From assembly GCF_900636825.1 (NCBI RefSeq), contig NZ_LR134318.1:62001-126000 (forward strand): 64,000 bases of DNA, read 5' to 3'. The notes under the pieces were generated by a model. It ran no database searches. It was not told where the DNA came from and worked only from the letters and a program-made list of their open reading frames with translations. Shown here in pieces: positions 1 to 8,535 of the stretch. The position numbers and the translations under genes are program-made. The stretch is from Pseudomonas fluorescens (GTDB taxonomy: Bacteria > Pseudomonadota > Gammaproteobacteria > Pseudomonadales > Pseudomonadaceae). Positions within the stretch are counted from its first letter, which is position 1. Each line of letters begins with the position of its first letter.

Positions 1-1462
1 CACGCTGCTTTTGATGCTGATCCATGGTGCCGAGCAGGCCTTCGAGGTGGTTTTCCAGCACTTGCTTGAGGTCGTCCAGATCCGCCGCTTCCTGGACGCT
101 GGTCTGCAAACCGTCGACTTGCTCGCGGATCTGCGAGTCCATTGCCCGCGCTGCCGAGCTGTTGTCGGCATGGCCTTCACTGGCGGCTTGCAGATTGCTC
201 TGGAATGTTTCGAGGCGTTCGTTGAGTTGCTGCAGATACGCTTCGAATTCGTGCTGACCGCTGTCGGTAATCGCCAGCATCAACGTGGCGAGGTCATCGA
301 GGATCGGCAGTAATTCGTACCAGTTCAAACCATGTTTCAGGCGCTCGCGCATCGCTTCGGCTTGCGGGCGGTGGCGCTCCGGCAGAGTCAGATCGTCGAG
401 CAGACCGATCAGGGTGTCTTCGATATGCCGGGCCACCGAGCTGTACGACGGCTCCGGGGAATCCGGCAGGGCAAAAAGACTTTCTTGCTCGAACTGCTCC
501 GGATCGATGGCAGCCACGGCCTGCGCGATGGGTTCGGGCAGTGGCAGGCTGGCAAAGGGCGGCGGGGTTGGATCACCGGGCTGCAGCAACTCGTCGGGGT
601 TGAAGGCAACTGCAGCCACCGGTGGCGGGGTGATTTGCGCGACGAACTCGGGCGCAGCCTCAACGGGAGCAACGTCGGCTTCGAGCGGATCGCCTATGGC
701 TTCGCTGACCGGCGTCGGTGGCACAACAACCGCGGCTGGCTGCGCCTGTTGAATTTCAGAGGGCGGCGCTGTCTCGATGGGCAGCGTGGGTGCTTGAACT
801 TCGACAGCGGCCGGTGCCGGTGCTGGTTCAGAGGCTGCGACAGGAGCCGTTTTCGGTTTTTCCGTTTCGTCCTGCGCCGCCGCAGCGGCAGGCTCGGCTT
901 CAACGATTCCCGGAGACTCAACCGGCGCGTCTTCTTGATCACGGCTGCCGAACAAGCGCTGCAACAAACCCGGGCGTCCCGGCTCGGCAGGCGTGTCCAA
1001 CTGGCTCAAGGCCTTGCCCTGCAAGCCACTGAGCTCACTCAACAGCAGCGGCATTTCCCGCGCCGAACTGACGCGTGCGTCCAGTTGTTTGGCAAATTTC
1101 TTCAGCGGTTGCGCGACTTCGCGTGGCAGCGGCAACGCTTGCAGTTGCGTGACCAGCGCCGTCAGTGCCGAGCTGACCTGATCGATGCGGGTTTCCCGGC
1201 GCTGCTCGGAGTCGAGCACGGCTTTTTCCAGGCGTGGCAGCAGCGCGGCGAGGCCGGCGTCCATGTCGTCGGTGCGCACCACCTCGCGCATCTCTTTCAT
1301 GCACTGGTCAACGGCTTTGTCGGTGCCCTCAGCGGCCAGCGTGCTGCGCACCAGACCGCGACGCAGCAGGTCGAGTCGTGCAGCCCAGCGTCGTTCGAGT
1401 TTGTCCTGCTGTTCGATGCTCTTGAGGTACTTTTCTTTCCAGCGCTGGGCTTCGTCGCTCAT
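1..1462 (-). CDS. dgcP: Diguanylate cyclase DgcP, N-terminal part (truncated by window edge)
   Basis: The frame is open from the ATG at 1462 to the window edge, giving about 487 residues with no stop. It begins MSDEAQRWKEKYLKS and is charged and helical. A Pro/Ala-rich low-complexity linker spans roughly residues 170-320, followed by another helical stretch. No GGDEF motif is visible because the C-terminus lies outside the window. The call rests on the N-terminal architecture and on the neighbours: in Pseudomonas the polar c-di-GMP synthase DgcP sits beside an EEP-family gene and dsbA. The start overlaps the upstream EEP gene's stop (ATGA), so translation is probably coupled. If the GGDEF domain is absent beyond the edge, this is only a coiled-coil protein of unknown role. 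Confidence 0.72.
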   Translation of the reverse strand, partial: MSDEAQRWKEKYLKSIEQQDKLERRWAARLDLLRRGLVRSTLAAEGTDKAVDQCMKEMREVVRTDDMDAGLAALLPRLEKAVLDSEQRRETRIDQVSSALTALVTQLQALPLPREVAQPLKKFAKQLDARVSSAREMPLLLSELSGLQGKALSQLDTPAEPGRPGLLQRLFGSRDQEDAPVESPGIVEAEPAAAAAQDETEKPKTAPVAASEPAPAPAAVEVQAPTLPIETAPPSEIQQAQPAAVVVPPTPVSEAIGDPLEADVAPVEAAPEFVAQITPPPVAAVAFNPDELLQPGDPTPPPFASLPLPEPIAQAVAAIDPEQFEQESLFALPDSPEPSYSSVARHIEDTLIGLLDDLTLPERHRPQAEAMRERLKHGLNWYELLPILDDLATLMLAITDSGQHEFEAYLQQLNERLETFQSNLQAASEGHADNSSAARAMDSQIREQVDGLQTSVQEAADLDDLKQVLENHLEGLLGTMDQHQKQR

Positions 1463-2337
1463 TCAGGGGTTCCGCGAAGGGCAGGACTCAACGCGGGCAA
1501 TGCATCGGCCGTGAGCGAACCCGGCAGACGAATCTCTACCGCGACCGGCAGGTGATCGGAAATCGGTTGCGCCAGCACTTCGACCTTTTCCAGCGTCAGG
1601 GTCGGGCTGAGCAAAATATGATCAAGGCAGCGCTGTGGGCGCCAGCTGGGGAAAGTCGCTTCCACCTGCGGGGCCAGCAAGCCGAGATCGCGTAACGGTG
1701 AATCTTGTAGCAGATCGCTGGCATGGGTGTTCATGTCACCCATCAATACTTGATGTTTGTAGCCGCCGATCAAATCGCGAATGTAGGCCAGTTGCAGGCT
1801 GCGCGTTCGCGCTCCGAGCGCGAGATGCATCATGACCACTACCAGCGCTTCCGGACCTTCGCCGAAACGCAGCAGGATCGCGCCGCGTCCTTTCGGGCCG
1901 GGCAGCGGGTGATCCTCGATCGCCCACGGTTTCAGGCGACTGAGCACGCCATTGCTGTGCTGGGCCAGTCGACCGAGATTGCGATTGAGTTGTTGATACC
2001 AGTAGGGGAACGCGCCGAGATGGGCGAGGTGTTCGACCTGATTGACGTAGCCCGAACGCAGGCTGCCGCCGTCGGCTTCCTGCAGGGCGACCAGATCGAA
2101 GTCGCCAAGCAGGTCGCCGATCTTTTGCAGGTTGCCTGAGCGCCCGGTGTGCGGCAGCAGATGCTGCCAGCTACGGGTCAGGTAATGGCGATAGCGCTCG
2201 GTGCTGATGCCGACCTGGATGTTGAAACTGAGCAAACGCAGACGCTGGTCCGCAGGCAGGCCTGTGGCCGCCAAATGATGTTCGTTGACCTGCGGGTCAT
2301 GCAGGCCAACGACGCGTGCGGATTTCCAGCCGCGCAT
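1459..2337 (-). CDS. Endonuclease/exonuclease/phosphatase (EEP) family protein
   Basis: The 292-residue product carries the metal-dependent EEP fold signatures in order: SFNIQVGI near residue 37, QEADGG (metal-binding Glu) near 92, GDMNTHASD near 200, DHILLS near 240 and the C-terminal SDHLPVAVEI (catalytic Asp-His). No signal peptide or membrane segment is evident, so it is probably cytoplasmic. It lies 14 bases downstream of dsbA on the same strand and its stop overlaps the dgcP start, suggesting a dsbA-EEP-dgcP transcript. The family ranges from DNases to phosphodiesterases and the true substrate cannot be read from the sequence. Confidence 0.85.
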   Translation of the reverse strand: MRGWKSARVVGLHDPQVNEHHLAATGLPADQRLRLLSFNIQVGISTERYRHYLTRSWQHLLPHTGRSGNLQKIGDLLGDFDLVALQEADGGSLRSGYVNQVEHLAHLGAFPYWYQQLNRNLGRLAQHSNGVLSRLKPWAIEDHPLPGPKGRGAILLRFGEGPEALVVVMMHLALGARTRSLQLAYIRDLIGGYKHQVLMGDMNTHASDLLQDSPLRDLGLLAPQVEATFPSWRPQRCLDHILLSPTLTLEKVEVLAQPISDHLPVAVEIRLPGSLTADALPALSPALRGTPE

Positions 2338-2351
2338 GGCAGTCGCCGCGC

Positions 2352-2993
2352 TTAGTTGGCAGCAGCCTTGGTTGCCGCTCGCTCTTTGGCGACCAGTTGG
2401 TCAGCCAGTTGCAACGCTTGCTCGGCACCACCGGCGGAGCCGATGTCGAAGCGGTACTTGCCATTGACGATCATGGTTGGCACGCCAGTGATCTCGTATT
2501 TCTTGGCCAGCTCGCGAGCCTTGATGATCTGGCCTTTGATCGCGAAGGAATCGAAGGTGGCGAGGAACTTGTCCTTGTCCACGCCTTGGGTGGCGAGGAA
2601 GTCAGCCATATCGTTTTTATCGGTCAGCTTCTTGTGTTCTTTCTGGATCGCGTTGAATACCGCGGCATGCACCTTGTGCTCGACGCCCATTGCTTCCAGC
2701 GTCAGGAACATCTGGCCGTGAGCATCCCACGGGCCGCCGAACATGGCAGGAATGCGCACGAAGTTGACGTCGGAAGGCAGTTTTTCAACCCATGGATTGA
2801 TCACCGGCTCAAAGGCATAGCAATGCGGGCAGCCGTACCAGAAGAGCTCGACCACTTCGATCTTGCCAGGCTCTGCCACCGGCACCGGGTTGGCCAGTTC
2901 GACGTAAGGTGCGGCAGGGGCTTCGGCGGCCTGAGCGGTGACGCCGAACAGGCTGGCAGCGACGAGGGCGGCGCTGATGATCAGATTACGCAT
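2352..2993 (-). CDS. dsbA: Periplasmic thiol:disulfide oxidoreductase DsbA
   Basis: The 213-residue protein has a Sec signal peptide (cleavage about residue 22, after AQA), a thioredoxin fold with the DsbA-type active site C55-P-H-C58 in FWYGCPHC, and the cis-proline loop GVPTM near residue 172. DsbA introduces disulfides into exported proteins and is reoxidised by DsbB. This matters here because many neighbours are periplasmic. The upstream cytochrome c4 gene is separated by a strong terminator at 3087-3116, so dsbA probably has its own promoter between about 2994 and 3086. Confidence 0.97.
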   Translation of the reverse strand: MRNLIISAALVAASLFGVTAQAAEAPAAPYVELANPVPVAEPGKIEVVELFWYGCPHCYAFEPVINPWVEKLPSDVNFVRIPAMFGGPWDAHGQMFLTLEAMGVEHKVHAAVFNAIQKEHKKLTDKNDMADFLATQGVDKDKFLATFDSFAIKGQIIKARELAKKYEITGVPTMIVNGKYRFDIGSAGGAEQALQLADQLVAKERAATKAAAN

Positions 2994-3086
2994 GCTTTAC
3001 TCCTGGACAATTTTGGTCGCCTCGCGCGACCTGTTTTCAGACAGATCCTGGCGGGCATGAGTGCTGTAGTGTAACGGCAGCGGCCA

Positions 3087-3116
3087 CAAAAAAGGGCGGC
3101 CAAAGCCACCCTTTTT
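3087..3116. terminator. Terminator between cytochrome c4 and dsbA
   Basis: An 11-12 bp stem (AAAAGGGCGGC / GCCACCCTTTT, one mismatch) has a four-base CAAA loop and is flanked by A and T runs on both sides. Read on the minus strand it ends cytochrome c4 transcription 130 bases after its stop. Confidence 0.8.
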
Positions 3117-3181
3117 ATACTTGCTGCGACGGATTAATCGAGCGTTAACGTTGCGCTCTTGCATTAAATCACGTAACTCCC

Positions 3182-3222
3182 TGCAGGAGCTGCCGAAGGC
3201 TGCGATCTTTTGATCTTCAGCC
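3182..3222. repeat. Single REP-like element
   Basis: The core GCAGGAGCTGCCGAAGGCTG then CGATCTTTTGATC matches one arm of the REP doublets found at 28677, 49106 and 56639. Here it is solitary and lies downstream of the cytochrome c4 stop. Confidence 0.65.
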
Positions 3223-3248
3223 TTCATCCAGCGCTCGCCCCGGCGCGC

Positions 3249-3860
3249 TTAGTGCAGACCCTGAATGTAACTGGAGACTGCAGCAATGTCCTCGTCGCTC
3301 AGCTTGCGCGCGATGGTGCGCATGGTCATCGCGTCGCCGTCATTGGTGCGTCCAGCCTCTTCCTTGCGGAAGTCGGTGAGTTGCTTGGCGATGTATTGAG
3401 CGTGTTGGCCACCCAGATGCGGGAAACCGGCAGGGGCGTTGCCGGCGCCATTTGGCGAGTGGCAACCGGTGCAGGCTGGCAGGCCTTTTTCCAGATTGCC
3501 GCCGCGGAACAGCGCTTCACCGCGAGCGACGATCTTCGGATCGGCGGCGCCGACGCTGCCTTTCTGGCTGGCGAAGTAAGCGGAGATGTCGGCCAGATCC
3601 TGATCATTCAGGTTGGTCAGCAGCCCGGTCATTTCGAGAACGACGCGCTTGCCCGACTTGATGTCGTGCAATTGCTTGTTCAGGTAGCGTTCACCCTGAC
3701 CCGCCAGTTTCGGAAAGTTTGGCGCCATGCTGTTCCCGTCCGGGCCATGGCAGGCTCCGCAGACGGCGGCTTTCGCCTGGCCTGCTGCGGCATCCCCGGC
3801 AGCATGCGCGAAGCCTGAGATTCCCACGGTCAACAGCAGACTCACGATCAATTTCTTCAT
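3249..3860 (-). CDS. cc4: Diheme cytochrome c4
   Basis: This is a 203-residue periplasmic diheme cytochrome with a Sec signal peptide (MKKLIVSLLL..FAHA, cleavage near residue 20). It has two heme-attachment motifs: C34-GA-C37-H38 and C130-TG-C133-H134. The two homologous halves are typical of the c4 family, which shuttles electrons between the bc1 complex and terminal oxidases. It follows the c5-like cytochrome gene on the same strand with a 43-base gap, so the two are probably cotranscribed. It is a plausible electron donor to the oxidase encoded at 23-27 kb, but that pairing is inference. Confidence 0.95.
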   Translation of the reverse strand: MKKLIVSLLLTVGISGFAHAAGDAAAGQAKAAVCGACHGPDGNSMAPNFPKLAGQGERYLNKQLHDIKSGKRVVLEMTGLLTNLNDQDLADISAYFASQKGSVGAADPKIVARGEALFRGGNLEKGLPACTGCHSPNGAGNAPAGFPHLGGQHAQYIAKQLTDFRKEEAGRTNDGDAMTMRTIARKLSDEDIAAVSSYIQGLH

Positions 3861-3903
3861 CAGCTAATCCAACTACGGCTAAGGGTTAAGTTATGGACCG
3901 GGT

Positions 3904-4194
3904 TTACTCGCTCATCCAAAGGATGATGGCTTGGTAATCCTCGGCACTGCAGTCCATGCACAAACCACGCGGCGGCATCGCCTTGAAACCCTGGGTCACG
4001 TGTTGCACCAGCGTCCCCATACCTTTCGCCAACCTCGGCGTCCAAGCTTCCTGATCGCCTCTTTTGGGCGCCATGGGCAGTTGGCCAGAATGACAGGCAG
4101 CACAAACACGGTTGTACACTGCTTCCGGATCCTGTGTAGCCTGTGCGCTGTAAAGCGGCATCAAGACTCCGGCAGCCAGCAGCCATTTCGTCAT
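3904..4194 (-). CDS. Small c-type cytochrome, cytochrome c5 family
   Basis: This 96-residue exported monoheme cytochrome has a signal peptide to about residue 19 (YSAQA) and the heme motif C31-AA-C34-H35. M73 in KAMPP is the probable sixth ligand. A cysteine pair, C79 and C82 in CMDC, sits in the position of the disulfide that is characteristic of cytochrome c5. The protein is close to the minimal c5 length. It is divergent from engB, with about 190 bases between start codons, and lies upstream of cytochrome c4. Confidence 0.9.
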   Translation of the reverse strand: MTKWLLAAGVLMPLYSAQATQDPEAVYNRVCAACHSGQLPMAPKRGDQEAWTPRLAKGMGTLVQHVTQGFKAMPPRGLCMDCSAEDYQAIILWMSE

Positions 4195-4385
4195 AAAACG
4201 ACCTATTCAGGGTTGAGAGCGTTCTGCGTTCTGATGCGCAATCAAGGTCTGTCGCTCTCGTGAACTTCATCCTTCGCTGGGACAAAGCACACACAAAATC
4301 TGCGGCATTATATACTGGCGTCACTGAAACGGAAGCGACACCGCGTTCCGCGCCCAATCCCGGCGCCGCCCACATCGGAAATCCC

Positions 4386-5030
4386 ATGCAACTCAAGAAT
4401 CCCATCCTCGGCCTGTGCCAACAGTCCACATTCATGCTCAGTGCCGCCAAAGTCGATCAATGCCCTGACGACGAAGGCTTCGAAGTGGCATTTGCCGGGC
4501 GTTCCAACGCTGGCAAATCCAGCGCCCTGAACACCCTGACTCACGCCAGCCTGGCGCGCACCTCGAAAACTCCGGGTCGCACACAGCTGTTGAACTTCTT
4601 CAAGCTAGACGAAGATCGCCGTCTGGTCGACCTGCCGGGCTACGGTTATGCAAAAGTACCGATCCCGCTGAAGATGCACTGGCAGCGTCACCTTGAGGCC
4701 TACCTCGGTGGCCGCGAGAGTTTGAAAGGGCTGATCCTGATGATGGACATCCGTCATCCAATGACCGACTTCGACCTGTTGATGCTCGACTGGGCCGTCG
4801 CCGCCGGAATGCCGATGCACATTCTTCTGACCAAGGCCGACAAGCTGACCTACGGCGCCGCCAAGAACACTCTACTCAAAGTGCAGTCGGAAATTCGCAA
4901 GGGTTGGGGTGATCTGGTCACCATCCAGCTTTTTTCGGCGCCAAAACGCATGGGCCTGGAAGAGGCCTACACTGTGTTGGCGAACTGGATGGAGCTGGCG
5001 GACAAAGGCGCTGAATTGCCTGCTGAGTAA
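4386..5030 (+). CDS. engB: Ribosome biogenesis GTPase EngB (YihA/YsxC)
   Basis: The 214-residue P-loop GTPase of the TrmE-Era-EngA-EngB class is needed for 50S subunit assembly. Visible motifs are G1 GRSNAGKSS (38-46), G3 DLPGYG (82-87) and G4 TKAD (149-152). The frame stays open upstream to 4260, but the ATG at 4386 (MQLKNPILG) gives the family length and was chosen. The added upstream residues look like noncoding leader. The gene's 3' end directly abuts the ErsA terminator on the opposite strand. Confidence 0.96.
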   Translation: MQLKNPILGLCQQSTFMLSAAKVDQCPDDEGFEVAFAGRSNAGKSSALNTLTHASLARTSKTPGRTQLLNFFKLDEDRRLVDLPGYGYAKVPIPLKMHWQRHLEAYLGGRESLKGLILMMDIRHPMTDFDLLMLDWAVAAGMPMHILLTKADKLTYGAAKNTLLKVQSEIRKGWGDLVTIQLFSAPKRMGLEEAYTVLANWMELADKGAELPAE

Positions 5031-5039
5031 ATCGCAGGC

Positions 5040-5169
5040 AAAAAAAGCCCCGGGATTCATTGGGGAGGGAGAATTCCGGGGTTTAAGTTCCGAACCGCTA
5101 GGGCGGGGTTCAGATATCTGCCAACACTTAACACAACATAGGAGCATCGAAGGGCTTCACCAGCCATTC
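5040..5169 (-). ncRNA. ersA: Candidate sRNA ErsA (Spot 42 position)
   Basis: The engB-polA intergenic region holds a minus-strand unit of about 130 nt. It starts about 7 bases after an AlgU-type -10 box (5176-5180). It ends in a GC-rich hairpin (AACCCCGGAATTC paired with GATTCCCGGGGC) and a run of seven U (plus-strand A run 5040-5046). Known biology: P. aeruginosa ErsA is an AlgU-dependent Hfq-binding sRNA of about 130 nt encoded between engB and polA. The C-rich loop TCTCCCTCCCC would suit pairing with Shine-Dalgarno regions. Exact ends are inferred. Confidence 0.82.
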
Positions 5170-5175
5170 AGTACC

Positions 5176-5203
5176 TCTGAGTGTTCGCTTGCCAGATTAG
5201 TTC
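5176..5203 (-). promoter_or_regulatory. AlgU (sigma-22/RpoE-like) promoter for ErsA
   Basis: On the minus strand the -35 box GAACTA (5203-5198) is followed after 17 bases by the -10 box TCAGA (5180-5176). This is close to the ECF envelope-stress consensus GAACTT-N16/17-TCTGA, and the predicted transcript ends at the ErsA terminator. Confidence 0.75.
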
Positions 5204-5264
5204 AGATTTTTTTAAAAAAGCTTTGGAATAGTCTTTAGCGCTTTTTGAAATAAGCCGGTGGCAT

Positions 5265-5299
5265 CGGCATTGCCGCGACTTCCAGCCGCGGCAATGCCG
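5265..5299. terminator. Hairpin downstream of polA
   Basis: A perfect 13-bp stem (CGGCATTGCCGCG / CGCGGCAATGCCG) with a nine-base loop lies just past the polA stop. No long T run follows on the minus strand, so it may stabilise the 3' end rather than terminate strongly. Confidence 0.6.
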
Positions 5300-5312
5300 G
5301 TTTCAAATGGGC

Positions 5313-8117
5313 TCAGTGCGCCTCATCCCAGTTATTGCCTACACCCACTTCAACCAGCAGCGGCACGTCCAGCTTCGCCGCTTCGCTCATGTGCAGGCGA
5401 ATCTCGGCGCTAACCTGTTCGACCAGATCCTCGCGAACCTCCAGCACCAGTTCGTCGTGCACCTGCAGGATGACGCGGGCATCCAGCCCGGACGTCGCCA
5501 GCCAGTTATCCACAGCCACCATGGCTTTTTTGATGATGTCCGCTGCCGTGCCCTGCATGGGGGCGTTGATCGCCGTGCGCTCGGCGGCGGCGCGTTCCTG
5601 CGGTTTGTTGGAATTGATTTCCGGCAAGTACAGGCGACGCCCGAAGAATGTCTCGACATAGCCCTGATCCGCCGCCTGCGCGCGGGTTCGGTCCATATAC
5701 TCGCGAACCCCCGGATAACGGGCGAAGTAAGTGTCGATATAGGCCTTGGCGGTCTTGGTGTCGACGCCGATGTCCTTGCCCAGCTTCTGTGCGCCCATGC
5801 CGTAGATCAGGCCGAAGTTGATCGCCTTGGCGCTGCGGCGCTGATCCGACGTCACTTCATTGAGTTCGACCTTGAACACTTCGGCAGCGGTCGCGGTGTG
5901 CACGTCGAGATTGTTGCGGAACGCATTCATCAGGCCTTCGTCTTTGGACAGGTGGGCCATGATCCGCAGTTCGATCTGCGAATAGTCCGCCGCCAGCAGT
6001 TTGTAGCCTTTCGGCGCTACGAAGGCCTGACGAATGCGCCGGCCTTCAGCGGTTCGCACCGGAATGTTCTGCAGGTTCGGATCGCTGGAGGACAAGCGCC
6101 CGGTCGAGGCCACGGCTTGATGATACGAAGTGTGGATGCGCCCGGTACGCGGGTTGATCTGCTCGGGCAAGCGATCGGTGTAGGTGCTTTTCAACTTGCT
6201 CATCGAACGATGCTCCATCAGCACCTTCGGCAAGCGGTGATCTTCTTCGGCGAGCTTCGCCAGAACTTCTTCGGCGGTGGACGGCTGGCCTTTGGCGGTT
6301 TTCTTCAGCACCGGCAAGCCGAGCTTTTCGTAAAGAATCACGCCCAATTGCTTCGGCGAGCCGAGGTTGAACTCTTCCCCGGCGATCTCGAACGCTTCGC
6401 GCTCCAGAGCAACCATTTTGTTGCCCAGCTCGATGCTCTGGATGCCCAGCAGTTCGGCGTCAACGAACGCGCCTTGGCGTTCGATACGCGCCAGCACTGG
6501 CACCAGCGGAATCTCGATATCGGTCAGCACGCTGGCCAGACTCGGAATTGCGTTGAGTTTTTCAAACAACGTCTGGTGCAAACGCAGGGTGATGTCTGCG
6601 TCTTCGGCAGCGTACGGGCCGGCCTGTTCGAGGGCGATCTGATCGAACGTAAGTTGCTTGGCGCCTTTGCCGGCGATGTCCTGGAAGCTCACCGTAGTGT
6701 GATCGAGGTACTTTTGCGCGAGGCTGTCCATATCGTGACGAGTGGCAGTGGAGTTGAGCACGTAAGACTCGAGCATGGTATCGAAAGCGATGCCGCGCAC
6801 CGTGATGCCTTGGCTCTGGTCGCCGCCGATGGCGCAGTTGGCCAGGATATTCATGTCGAACTTGGCGTGCTGGCCGACTTTGAGCTTGTTCGCATCTTCG
6901 AGGATCGGTTTGAGCGCGCGCAGCACGGTGTCGCGATCCAGTTGCTCCGGCACGCCGATGTAGGAGTGAGTCAACGGGATATACGCCGCTTCGTTGGCCT
7001 GCACCGCAAACGACAGGCCGACCAGTTGCGCCTGCTGCGCGTCGATGCCGGTGGTTTCCGTGTCGAAGGCGATCAGCTTGGCGTTGTTGAGCTTTTCCAG
7101 CCAGACATCGAAGCGCGCCTGATCAAGGATGGTTTCGTACGCGGCTTCAATCGGGGCGGCGGGCGCTTGCTCCGCTGGCGCGTCGAACAGATCGCCGGCC
7201 GGCGCAGGCTCGGCGGCGGCGCTCAGTTCCAGACGCTTGGCGTCGCGATCCAGATCGTTGATCCAGCTTTTGAATTCCAGCAGGGTGTACAGCTCGTAGA
7301 GCTTGGCCTGGTCTTCGGCGCCCATCTGCAGATCGTCGAGTTCGATGTCCAGCGGCACGTCGATTTTGATCGTCGCCAGTTGATAGGAAAGGAACGCCAT
7401 TTCCTTGTGCTCTTCGAGCTTGGCCGGCAGGTTTTTCGCGCCACGAATCGGCAGCGTCGGCACGATGTGCAGATTCTCGTACAACTCTTTCAGGCCACCA
7501 TTGACGCCGACCAGCAGGCCGGACGCAGTCTTCGGGCCGATGCCCGGAACGCCCGGGATGTTGTCGGACGAATCGCCCATCAGCGCCAGATAATCGATGA
7601 TCTGCTCCGGTGCGACGCCGAATTTCTCCTTCACGCCTTCCACGTCCATCGAACTACCGGACATGGTGTTGACCAAGGTAATGTGACCGTCGACCAGTTG
7701 CGCCATGTCCTTGTCGCCGGTGGAGATGATCACCGGGCGGTCCGCCGCCGCGCTGCTGCGCGCAAGGGTGCCGATCACGTCGTCAGCCTCGACGCCGTCG
7801 ACGCACAACAACGGGAAGCCGAGGGCGATCACGCTTTGGTGCAGCGGTTCGATCTGCACGCGCATGTCGTCCGGCATGCTCGGGCGATTGGCTTTGTATT
7901 CGGCGTACATCTCATCGCGAAATGTCCCACCCTTGGCATCGAACACGACGGCGAACGGGCTGTCCGGGTACTGCTTGCGCAGACTCTTGAGCATGTTCAG
8001 CACGCCTTTGACCGCACCGGTCGGCAGGCCTTTGGACGTGGTCAGTGGTGGCAATGCATGGAAGGCGCGGTACAGGTAAGACGAACCGTCCACCAGGACG
8101 AGGGGGGCTTGGCTCAT
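5313..8117 (-). CDS. polA: DNA polymerase I
   Basis: The 934-residue enzyme has all three domains. The N-terminal 5'-3' exonuclease starts at LVLVDGSSYLYRAFHAL. A central 3'-5' exonuclease retains the DEDD motif FDTETTGID, so proofreading looks intact. The polymerase domain carries motif A DYSQIELRIMAH, motif B RRSAKAINFGLIYGMG and motif C QVHDELVLEV. It removes RNA primers and fills repair gaps. The start at MSQAPLV was chosen because it matches the family N-terminus; an in-frame ATG four codons upstream (8129) has AAAAGG close by and cannot be excluded. Divergent from the DUF2782 gene. Confidence 0.97.
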   Translation of the reverse strand: MSQAPLVLVDGSSYLYRAFHALPPLTTSKGLPTGAVKGVLNMLKSLRKQYPDSPFAVVFDAKGGTFRDEMYAEYKANRPSMPDDMRVQIEPLHQSVIALGFPLLCVDGVEADDVIGTLARSSAAADRPVIISTGDKDMAQLVDGHITLVNTMSGSSMDVEGVKEKFGVAPEQIIDYLALMGDSSDNIPGVPGIGPKTASGLLVGVNGGLKELYENLHIVPTLPIRGAKNLPAKLEEHKEMAFLSYQLATIKIDVPLDIELDDLQMGAEDQAKLYELYTLLEFKSWINDLDRDAKRLELSAAAEPAPAGDLFDAPAEQAPAAPIEAAYETILDQARFDVWLEKLNNAKLIAFDTETTGIDAQQAQLVGLSFAVQANEAAYIPLTHSYIGVPEQLDRDTVLRALKPILEDANKLKVGQHAKFDMNILANCAIGGDQSQGITVRGIAFDTMLESYVLNSTATRHDMDSLAQKYLDHTTVSFQDIAGKGAKQLTFDQIALEQAGPYAAEDADITLRLHQTLFEKLNAIPSLASVLTDIEIPLVPVLARIERQGAFVDAELLGIQSIELGNKMVALEREAFEIAGEEFNLGSPKQLGVILYEKLGLPVLKKTAKGQPSTAEEVLAKLAEEDHRLPKVLMEHRSMSKLKSTYTDRLPEQINPRTGRIHTSYHQAVASTGRLSSSDPNLQNIPVRTAEGRRIRQAFVAPKGYKLLAADYSQIELRIMAHLSKDEGLMNAFRNNLDVHTATAAEVFKVELNEVTSDQRRSAKAINFGLIYGMGAQKLGKDIGVDTKTAKAYIDTYFARYPGVREYMDRTRAQAADQGYVETFFGRRLYLPEINSNKPQERAAAERTAINAPMQGTAADIIKKAMVAVDNWLATSGLDARVILQVHDELVLEVREDLVEQVSAEIRLHMSEAAKLDVPLLVEVGVGNNWDEAH

Positions 8118-8191
8118 GAGCAGGATCAACCTTTTCGGCGGGTCCGGCGCTAGAATAGCGGGACCGTTGACGACAAAGGGATAAGGTTATC

Positions 8192-8482
8192 ATGCGTACG
8201 TTAAATCGCTTGCTGCTGGTCGGTTTGATCGCTGTCTCACCACTGGCTGCGATGGCGGCGGATGATGCGCCGGGCGGCGACCCTGAAGTCACCATCCGCA
8301 CGGAGGGCGACAAGACCATTCAGGAGTACCGACAAAACGGTTTCCTGTATGCGATCAAGGTCACGCCGAAGGGCGCGCCGCCGTACTTTCTCGTGCGTGC
8401 CGACGGGACGGATGCCAACTTCATCCGCTCGGATCAGCCGGATATGCTGATTCCGTCATGGAGGATTTTCGAATGGAAGTAA
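8192..8482 (+). CDS. DUF2782 family periplasmic protein
   Basis: The 96-residue protein has a Sec signal peptide (MRTLNRLLLVG..AMA, cleavage about residue 22). The short beta-rich mature domain (ITIR-like strand, EYRQNGFLYAIKVTP, PYFLVRADG, SWRIFEW) is typical of DUF2782, a proteobacterial family of unknown function usually found between polA and thrB. AAGG lies about 8 bases before the ATG. It is 53 bases upstream of thrB and probably cotranscribed with it. No catalytic residues are apparent. Confidence 0.88.
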   Translation: MRTLNRLLLVGLIAVSPLAAMAADDAPGGDPEVTIRTEGDKTIQEYRQNGFLYAIKVTPKGAPPYFLVRADGTDANFIRSDQPDMLIPSWRIFEWK

Positions 8483-8535
8483 GTGTTCAATTCACCCGGC
8501 GTCGCCGTTGCGGCGCCCGTACTGGCAGTTAAGAC

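Noticed and set aside
332..1555. Plus-strand 407-codon frame at the left edge
   Set aside because: Antisense shadow of dgcP; its composition (Arg/Gly/Phe-rich) is typical of the reverse of a Pro/Ala/Glu-rich linker.
5307..8153. A 948-codon open frame on the plus strand across polA
   Set aside because: It mirrors polA codon for codon on the opposite strand. The product is rich in Arg/Gln/Val repeats without family motifs, while the minus strand has complete polymerase motifs. It is a by-product of GC-rich codon use.
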